DNA from: Helochares maculicollis
Taxonomy: Eukaryota > Arthropoda > Insecta > Coleoptera > Hydrophilidae
Reading direction: 5' to 3'
Assembly: GCA_033557835.1 (NCBI GenBank)
Contig: JAWQRO010000436.1
Span: 1-39,048 of the forward strand
Length of the DNA stretch: 39,048 bases
Part shown: positions 30,432-39,048 of the stretch, piece by piece
Numbering within the stretch: position 1 is the stretch's first letter
Layout of the letters: every line of letters begins with the position of its first letter
Notes under the pieces: generated by a model
What the model saw: only the letters and a program-made list of their open reading frames with translations
What the model was told of the DNA's origin: nothing
Database searches by the model: none
Program-made: the position numbers and the translations under genes

Positions 30432-32241
30432 ACCCCGTTTGCCGAACGATTTTTTTATTTCTCGGTGCGCCGAGCAAGCGAAACATTTTACGGTACACCA
30501 TTTACCCATTTTTACTTTTCTCATTACACAGAACAATTGAAAAAGTGTATTCGGAAAGTAAAAATGTTTGATTTCACCGTGCTTATCTCTTCGCCACCCT
30601 ACATCAAATTTAAAGATCTTGTAATAAAACCTACTGCATTGATTTAAGCTGATTTAAAAAATCAAATTTCACGACTATTTTCTTTATGAAAACGAACTTA
30701 TACTTATTATACTATATATTAAAAAAAGTGTAGATGTATTGTATACAAATGGATTAATTGCTTCTATAAGTATATTATTAACAGAATGCAATTTATTATA
30801 AGAAATATTTAATTTTAAATTTTTAATCCTTGACGTATTGTTCGCTACATAATGTAGCAGAGACTGGCATATTTAAATACAATACAAAACTGCACTTTCG
30901 AGTTCTTATTATGCACTTATGGGTCTTTTATGATTACTACTAGGAATTATCTGCAGCTTTTCTTTCGTAAACTTTGCAAATTAAAGATTTTTGCTATAAT
31001 TGTCTACTTTATAAATACATCTACGATGCTGCGGCCAATAATTTTCCCCTTTATATCTATGTAAAAGATTCCTAATTGAATATCATCTACCCCTGAGATC
31101 TATTTATGATATGAAGAATGGGAAATCCTTCTTCATCGATTTCCCGCAATGTTTCAATATAAGCTAGTAAATAATTTAGAAGACTGTTCATAGTTCTCAG
31201 GATAGGAAAGGATATTTAAATATAAGCTTAAGAGGAAACTACTGGATTTAATATCGTTATGTAACAGACAATAATTAAGTTAATATTTACGATAACATCA
31301 ACAGCATTCACCTTTTTCTTACACTAAATATACTATTTAATCAGGTAATACTATCGGTTAATTTCTTAATTAAGGTAGCAGAAAATATTTTAATAATATT
31401 TTATCGGATATGAATATTATTTATTTTTTATTTATAACAAAAGACGCTTGTTTGGCAAAACTATGACTGAATTCAAAACTAGTTGTAATTTTCTGGCAAA
31501 TAAACTGTCTCAATTTTTGGTTACCAATTGTACACATAATAGGACGATGTGTGATTTAAATGAATGCATTGATTTTCAAGTGTGCCTTCTTAAAACTGCT
31601 GTAGCAGCTCTGTTCTTCATTCTTTGCAAATTGCATAAAAACTAGTGGGGCGCAGATTATTTAGGCTATTACAGGAGACATCTATTTCACAATTGGTTCT
31701 AAGAGAATGAATCGAATAAACATTGAAAATTATTATTAATGTCTTAAGTAGTCTAAAAAGAATGTATAAAGTGGTGTCTTCTAGCGACTATTTTCGTTAC
31801 ATTTATTGTCATATTTTGCATTCTCAAAAGGAAAACACCCCTAATTAAGTCCTTCAATCAATTCAAGTACTTACATGTAACTTCTATGGATGACATCGGC
31901 TTCTTAAAATAATAGTAAGCAATTAATGTGATACATGAAATGATAAATGTGTTGACGGTTGTGAGGCAAGACCGACCAATCAAAAGTAAAGTTAATTTAA
32001 AGATGTAAGAGCTCATTTCCTATTCAATCCCTAGAATTGTTATACAGAGTGTTGCAGAATTAATTTCTAATACTTAACCCACATGTTAAACACGCCAATG
32101 CCACCACGATCTGGTATTGTCTTAGTATAAATAAAAATGTTGAAAATTTGACTAATTTGGGACTCCTGGCATAATTGAAATGATGTCCATAGACCATGCT
32201 GGATTAAACAATATTATGCAGACACAACGGCACCGTTTTTG
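30432..32241. other. Intergenic AT-rich stretch
   Basis: No exon is supportable. A small plus-strand frame at 31448-31645 (ATG inside at 31463) codes four to six cysteines and a hydrophobic end, but lacks a signal peptide, splice sites or kinship to the CCC family. Confidence 0.45.
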
Positions 32242-32757
32242 CTATAAAAATAACGGCATCACAATCAAACACGTCGTTAGATCCTTCAAAACCTCGAGAT
32301 TAAATTTTTTCATGAACATAAAGCCGTTCGTATCAAAGAGAATCAGAAAAAGAACATAAATAACCATCGAAATAAAATTTTATAGCTCCGCGTTTTTTCG
32401 AATCATTTAAAACAGAGCATGACTTCGGAAAAAGATCGCTTTGTATTACTATCTTCCGCTGCAAGAACAATTACATCATACATCGCAAACTAACGTCATC
32501 TTTATCTCTATAAAAATACCGGCATCACAATCAAAACAAAGCGTTAGATCCGTCATAATCAAGAGATAAAATTATTTCACGAACGCAAAACCTTCCTAAC
32601 AACATAATGACAGAAAAAAGAACATAAACAGCCATTTAAGTAAAATTTTATTCGAGCGCGTTGTTTTTTGATTTGGAGATCGAACGTGACCTCGAAAGAA
32701 TATTGCTTTTTATAACCGTCGCAAGAAGGGGGGTTACATCATACATCGCAAACTAAA
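32242..32757. repeat. Two-copy tandem duplication, about 265 bp per unit
   Basis: Copy 1 (32242-about 32493) and copy 2 (32508-32757) both start CTATAAAAATA(A)C.GGCATCACAATCAAA, share CGTTAGATCC, AAAAAGAACATAAA and AAAATTTTAT in order, and end TTACATCATACATCGCAAACTAA. They differ by many substitutions, so the duplication is old. No coding content is seen; each copy starts with a TATA-like box. Confidence 0.8.
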
Positions 32758-33403
32758 CAACAATTTAATTGTCGACATTCTCTATCGTTAAACTTCGATG
32801 GCTACTTAAATATAATGGACTAAAGTCAACTTCTATCACAATTAATAGTACAAATTCATGTTACTGCGACGACAGAAAAACATGCACCGCTTCTCGGGGG
32901 TCTGTGGTTGTTAATTTATTACGCTTTACGTTGTTTGATGGGCATTCGCTTTCATTTTTATCACCTTGCTAGCAATAAAATGATGGTTTTTCTTGTTTCG
33001 TGCTTAGTAAGTTCAGATGATTTGCATATATAGTAAATATGTCTTTTTTTGAATAAGGCATGAAGAAAAGTGCAGCTAACTTTCGTAATAGTAAATAATG
33101 TATTAAAAAAAATTGAAATGAACGCAATCCGACCAAACATGTGGCGCTTGTTTTTCGTCTCCTGTTGAAATTTATGGGGCTGACTTTTTTCGTTCGTCTT
33201 TATTTTCAACGAGAGTTTTTTATTATTATTTCGTCAGTTTCGAGTCCAGATGCTTTAAACGTAAACAAGAAGGTGATTCTTTGAAACACCGATAAAATTC
33301 GTCTGTCGTTGTTCGACCGACGACATCATAGGGAATTCCAACAGTGGTTCTTAACATGTACATGTAATTATGATCTCGGTTACTAATCATGCCCCAAAAT
33401 GTT
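32758..33403. other. Non-coding stretch
   Basis: Short frames (for example 32769-32972 plus, 32961-33209 minus) lack support. Nothing further seen. Confidence 0.45.
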
Positions 33404-34047
33404 AACAAAAACCTATCGCTTATTATTTCTTATATCTACCACCCCTTTAAGTTTTGTAACTTAATTTTGAAACAGGCTGTATATTACGAAGAAACAGAAG
33501 TGGCAGTAGTTTCAATGAATATTTCTAACATCAATTTTGTTACATATAACATCACCTTTTTGTGAGATATTGATATTTCTACAAATGTATACTTTAACGA
33601 CCCCTGAATTAAAGTTTCGTGGCAGAGGCAAAACACGTGTCTCGATATTTTTAAAGCAGGATGTGCAGTCCAGTCAAATACAGACATTTTTATAACAATC
33701 CATTATTATCCATAGCCTTTTATTTGAACTGAATTGTGGCAAAACAACAAAACAAGTAATTTTAATTCTAATTAAACCACCTTTCACCTCTTTCTGAGTT
33801 GAATTTTTAAAAATAAGTAGGCACATATTTCTTTACATTAAAAGGTAATTAGACAATTTAATCGATGGCATCTACGGTTTTTGAAACTGCTGGGTCATTT
33901 ATAAGCTAAATGTCTTCATATTAATCACATATATCACATACAGGAAAAGCATGAGATTCTTAATTTTGAATGAATACGTTTCATTTTTATGGTCCAAAAC
34001 TTAAAGGTGTGGTAGATGTATGAAATATTAAGCGATAGGTTTTTGTT
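33404..34047. mobile_element. 644-bp element with 53-bp terminal inverted repeats (non-autonomous DNA transposon)
   Basis: The left arm 33404-33456 starts aacaaaaacctatcgctta and the right arm 33995-34047 is its reverse complement with only four mismatches in 53 bases. The interior holds no transposase; an ATG frame on the minus strand (33484-33687, 67 residues, MSVFDWTAHPALKISRH...) has no recognised domain. The layout is that of a MITE or an internally deleted DNA transposon. No clear target-site duplication is seen at these boundaries, so the ends may be off by a few bases. Confidence 0.7.
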
Positions 34048-37000
34048 TGCACTTTCAGTCATAATTAATATCAGAAATGAACGTGACTATGCCTTAAATT
34101 TCTTAAATTATTGTGCATTAACACACTTTTAGGACGTTTTAAAATACAATTATTCCCATAACAAAGATGTGGATGAAAAAACCTAAAATTCTATGTTATT
34201 CTGCTATTTTAATTATTTTGTAATTTTACAAAATAAACTAAAGCTGAAAGATCTTTGATGCGAGCTTTTATTCTATTAGCTACTTATTGTTTATGTAAGT
34301 ATAGCACGTGAAGAAAAAACAAAATATAAGGACTATCTGTTTCAGGCCATCTGATCATCAAGTCTTTAAAATAAAAATACATGTAGTATATTTCAACAAA
34401 ATGCAAGTAAATTAACTTTCAACTAGTTATCAATTATGAAAAATTAGGAGCAAAGTAATCTATATAAAAAAAATTAAAATTTCATACAGAATCGCTGAGA
34501 TATGTCAGTTAATTAAAAGTAGAAAAAGGTATGATGATATAGTATCAGCTGATTAAGAAGAAACGTGTGCTTCTTAAAGATACCCAAATTCAATTGATAC
34601 AATAGATGTAAATAAAAATTTTATTTGAAGTCGAACCAGTAGAACGATGATTTCAATCCCGTTGAAAGATGCACGTATTACACATGCCCTTCCAAAAGTT
34701 ATTCTTAATCTAAAAATGACTTAAAATTTATGATTTTGTCTAATAAAGGCAGGGATAATAAAAAATAATAAAAATTATCTGTTATGGTAGATTTTACTTT
34801 TTCTGACATATATATTAAATTTTTATATACAACTATCGCTTTATTTCAACTAATTTACTCTTTTCCATAGCATATAATTGCTTATATGCAAGTGGGTGTA
34901 AATGTTTTTAATTGAACTTCGCAAGCACAATTATTTAACAAGTATTCTTTTGTACGTAGGATTAAATATACTCCCACATGGCTCAATCTGTAAGTGACTG
35001 GACTTGAAATTTATTTTCCTGGGCTCCTAACTACGCCCTATGCACAAAACTTTTTTTACTACGGATTTGTTTAAATTTGATTCACAACTCTTGTGATAGT
35101 AAAATATACAATAATGAAATTTGCGGTGAATTACAAACTAAAAATTGTAGTTTAATATAAATTTAGCTGTAGATGTGAGATGAGACTTAGGACTTTTGAC
35201 AATGGACCAAAGAGGCCAGTGGAGCATTGATAAAATTGATGTAACATAAATAAATAAATGTAAATAAATAAGTAGTTGTAACTAATGTCATTTTTAGGCT
35301 AGACTTACCAAAGATCCTCCGAAAATCGTAAACAATACTTACTAAAATAAATAAATATGTAAAAAATGAAAGTGAGGAAGAACATGTAAAATAAGTTATT
35401 ATTTAATTATGAAAGAAAATTCCAGTCGCACATCTATTATGTAATCGTTCAAAACCCGTCCGAAAATGAGGAAGTGGTTTTTAGACACTGACGCATTAAT
35501 TGATGCATACGATTTGTAATGCGGTGTGGACTTTAAAAGTCACAAAATGTATTAGAATTGATAACTTGATAATAATTCATTTCTATTTGGTGTAAAAATC
35601 GATGTTAGCAATCATTTAGACATGTAAAATGATCTGAGTTCATCTAAATAGTCATAATTTAATAGTTTCAAATTGCATGCATTGCTTTATAATTTTATTA
35701 ATAAACGAATTGACCCAAAGATTTTACGTGAGCAGCGTTTTTAATCGATTTAATATATATTTTAACTTATGCCAAGTTAAAAAGTTCCAAAGATCTACTA
35801 TTATTTATTTTTAGTACCCTATAATTGACCATTTATTTTTAACTTTCCTGTGAGACATAGTTAGCACTAATTAACACTTTTAATTCGTTATGATTTATTT
35901 AAACTATCATGTCATTTCTAACGAATTAAACAATTAAAATTTCATAGGCGAGTACTTTTCCTATATTACGCAAGCAGATTGTCGTAAACTTGGGTCAATA
36001 TTTACCTCATATATAGGGAGTGAACCTTCATAAAATGAAAGGTTTTCATTTGCCGATTAAGGGATTTATACCTCTCCAACTAGATAAAGAAATAAAACTG
36101 GGGAAAGGTGTATGATATGATGAACCAGTGGTGCTATAAATTCTTTTTATTAAAATCAAGTTATTTTCACCATTAAAGTATTTTACGAAGGCGGTTTTCG
36201 TCTAAAATTAGGCGCTTTAAATGACAAATTTATTTAATATCTTTTCTCGTTTGATATCAGCATTTTCCTTCAAGCTATACATGGAAAAATATTTCCTCTT
36301 TAGTCTCAGTTTCCCAGAAATTAATATGAAATTTTTAATTGGAATCTCCAGTTTCCTTTCTGACAGAGAGAAAAATTGCTTTTGATCTGTTTTCTTAATT
36401 CCAGCTCATATCCAAGCAATTAAAACGAGGACCCTTTTAGAGGTTTGACGGTTCAACCGTGGTTAAGCATCGTTTAAAGAGAGCTTCTGCATGAATAAAA
36501 GAACAGAATAAACACACTCCTTGGGGACGCTCTTTTATTCGCATTAAAACGTTTTATGGCTTAATTCACTTACCCATGCCACATCGACAAGTCGTAAGTG
36601 TAAAGAATTTTCTAGAAAATTTCTTTTAATAACGCTTATGTTTTAATGGCTTAACATCATTTCACAACATTCTGCGTAATAGTAATTAATTTACAATGTA
36701 GAAAGGAAAGTATCGTAAAGGATTAAGTGCAAAAAAGTCTCATAAATGTAAATAGCTTGTAATATTTTTTGGCAACATAAGTTTAGTGGAATATGCACAA
36801 AATGGAACAGGCGAAAATTTTCTAAAACGTGGTTATAAAGATTAAAGTCAATTTGATAAATGTTTTGTCTGAAAGAGGAATAAATTGAGCGTTCAAATAT
36901 AATCAAAGTGTGCCCATCTATAGTTGATTAGTCAATTTTTCAAGACGTTCAAACTGAACAAACGTCGACTACAGTGATTAAGTGAGTTTTAGGCATAACC

Positions 37001-38440
37001 CATATGTTTCCCGTATCTCAATAATTACTGACGGGCCGAACACTATTGGATGTTGTTTTCGTAACATCATCAAAACGTTTAAGTTTTAATTTTCTAAATC
37101 GATTATAATTTATATTGGCCAGTGTGCCATTGCCATACTTAAGAGTTTGGTAAAAACTTTAAAGAGTTTTGTGTGCTAAATTCTTTACTAATTTATACAA
37201 AATCAATAGCATAGGTAACAAACATCCGTTTTAAACGTTGAAAATTGATTTTACTGCCAAAGCTCCTGTGATTGAAGTCGGTGTATTATGCTCACCTATT
37301 ATTTATAAATTTCAATTTGAAATTTGACAGACCTACCAAATCCAACAAAGGTAATTTAAATGGAGAAATAGGAACAAAACAACTGACATTGATTCTTAAT
37401 TAAATTTAAAAGCAATTTGCAAAGTGTTTCTTTTACAACACAACCATAGGTAAAAGAAGAAACGCCACGTCATCATTAATTTTTGAAATCCAAAACTAAG
37501 TAAAGCTGATTCGATTGATTTAATAGTCATTCATGTTAGAAACAACTTCGTGCCATGTTAAGTATTTCACGAATTCTTATAAACCCGTACTGTAAATCGA
37601 TTCGCGAAATGCAATAAATCTACTTCCGAAAATGATCGTTTTATTTTTTAATGAGCAAGAAAACAGGTGGAAAACTTGTTTCCCCGAGAGAAAACCGAGG
37701 CTTTTAAAAATTGAACGTCTGTAGACGTCTGTAAGTATCAAATCGTATTTCTGTCTCTTGTTATATATTTCATTTGTAATGGAGTATTGTTCGAAGCTAT
37801 TTTTCCAGAAATGCTTTTTAGTTGGCATTTGAAGTTTTTTCTCATTCAACAATGTTTATATATAGTCTGAAGTAACGTCTCGCAAAATTTCGGAGATCAG
37901 GAACCTCTAAATGCTTAATGTTACATCTTGGGAGCGTCAGGTATCTTGTTATCTGCCGGACTAATAATGTGCATTTTTAATAATATCAAGATATTCTTTT
38001 CCACAATTTTTTGATGGATTGCTTATGATTCGCGTATCACTGGTTGCTAGTTTAGAGAACTTTGGAGTTCTCCAGCTTATGTAATACAATGTATAGCCTA
38101 GATTACTTAAACCATACCTCTATTGGTATAAGCAACATTTAAAATTATAGTGAAATTGTGACGGTGGCAGTGTAATATTTGCGCAATTTAAAAATAATGT
38201 TTTCATTATCATACAGTTCAACAAATAAAATATCTATCTAAATTTTATCTAAGCTTAAATATTGTTTGTCCCTCCACATATCGTCTCCCAAATTGGTGGT
38301 ATCTATCATTTTGTCTTCCTGTTGAGTTCCTGTCGGTCTTCCACGTTTTATCCATGTTGTGGCAATTGTCTCTTTTCATCTCCGTTGCTGCCTGTTGCTC
38401 TTCGCCAGAAATCCATCTCGTCAACTACTACAGTTCGTTT
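34048..38440. other. Intergenic AT-rich stretch
   Basis: Over 4 kb with dense stops on both strands. Frames at 36691-36906 and 37577-37852 (minus) and 38262-38501 (plus) have no recognised content. A weak inverted pair (gaataaaaga near 36493 and tcttttattcgc near 36531) is noted. Nothing else seen. Confidence 0.5.
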
Positions 38441-38458
38441 GATTTTTACATTCCCGTA

Positions 38459-39000
38459 TTACTATACGAAGTATAGTAAAGGGAAGGTATTGGGATCATG
38501 AAAACAATTGAACTCGAGATTTTGATGGATGTCCCCTTTTTGAGTGCCTCTGAATCCATTTTGACCATTTTCAGCATTTTGTCTGCGTGTTCTTAGATCT
38601 GTATCAACTTTTGAGGCATTTAGGACCACCGGAAGTACCCACTTATCTACACAGTTTTGAAATGTTTTCAAGTAAAGTAATCTTTAAAATTAAGCTATTG
38701 GATTGAAATCTCGTGCACACCTTAAATTTCACAAAAAACTGACATACAAATTTTCAATGTGATTGGAGTACCGGAAGTGCTATTTTTATCATTTTGAAAA
38801 TTCCAATTTTAGTAGGCCTTGGATTAAAAATGTTTACAACATTGTTACAAAAAATGCGAAGCATGGAAAATAATAAATAGTTCCGCATGAATTTGAAAAT
38901 CGGAAGTGGGACTTTTCATTTTTTAGTTATGAATTTATGCTCTAAATTGGACCCTTCCTTTAGTTACGATTTCATATTTTAATATTGAAGCCTTCGCAAA
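38459..39000. repeat. Palindrome followed by a degenerate CGGAAGT-bearing repeat
   Basis: TTACTATAC-GAA-GTATAGTAA (38459-38479) is a perfect nine-base palindrome. Downstream, CGGAAGT recurs near 38629, 38771 and 38903, about 130-140 bases apart, each time after an AT-rich run such as aattttcaatgtgattggag or catgaatttgaaaat and before a T-rich run. The pattern suggests a very decayed tandem repeat or part of a larger repetitive element cut by the window's right edge. Family unknown. Confidence 0.35.
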
Positions 39001-39048
39001 GGGTTTTTACAAGCGTTCCATATTGCAGACTAGTTAAGAGTATATATA

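Noticed and set aside
31463..31645. Cysteine-containing frame as another member of the CCC family
   Set aside because: It has no CCC triplet, no phase-1 acceptor and no matching spacing.

Overview
ORGANISM. The window reads as arthropod, most likely insect, nuclear DNA. It is strongly AT-rich, genes are sparse and split by GT-AG introns, and there are decayed mariner transposons and a LINE. The recognisable proteins are animal housekeeping or neuronal ones (neurochondrin, N-acylneuraminate-9-phosphatase-like HAD hydrolase, complex I subunit NDUFB2, NEDD8-like). I cannot fix the order; a beetle would fit but is not shown. No bacterial operon, CRISPR array or RNA gene was seen. LAYOUT. 1-665: 3' part of a dead mariner. 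About 1150-12021 (+): a cluster of small secreted cysteine-rich proteins that I do not recognise. Gene A (coding exons 2208-2333 and 2389-2492) ends in a hydrophobic GPI-type tail. Gene B has a signal-peptide exon (3064-3124, with a TATA box) that fits in phase to two terminal exons (9507-9709 and 11900-12021). All three terminal exons share C-x(2-6)-C-x(6-7)-C-x8-CCC. The gene B intron is swollen by a foldback repeat, a LINE relic (5390-6602) and a mariner-derived tandem array (6603-8400), and also holds intact NDUFB2 on the minus strand (9846-10130). 12022-17814: AT-rich intergenic DNA with one unresolved GC-richer island (15215-15863). 17817-29649 (-): a three-exon HAD phosphatase gene (NANP-like) with two genes nested in its introns. 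An intronless NEDD8-like gene (18618-18881, +) sits in intron 2 and complete neurochondrin (26879-29089, -) in the 10.3-kb intron 1. Intron 1 also holds an unassigned candidate terminal coding exon (22121-22245, +). 29650-39048: the NANP-like promoter region, then mostly empty AT-rich DNA with a 27-bp in-frame repeat ORF, a two-copy 265-bp tandem duplication, a 644-bp element with 53-bp terminal inverted repeats, and a degenerate CGGAAGT-bearing repeat at the right edge. HOW IT FITS TOGETHER. There is no evident shared pathway between the housekeeping genes; their linkage is nesting (genes inside introns). The best candidate for something undescribed is the CCC-motif secreted peptide cluster, including a possible single signal exon feeding two different mature peptides and one membrane-anchored paralogue.
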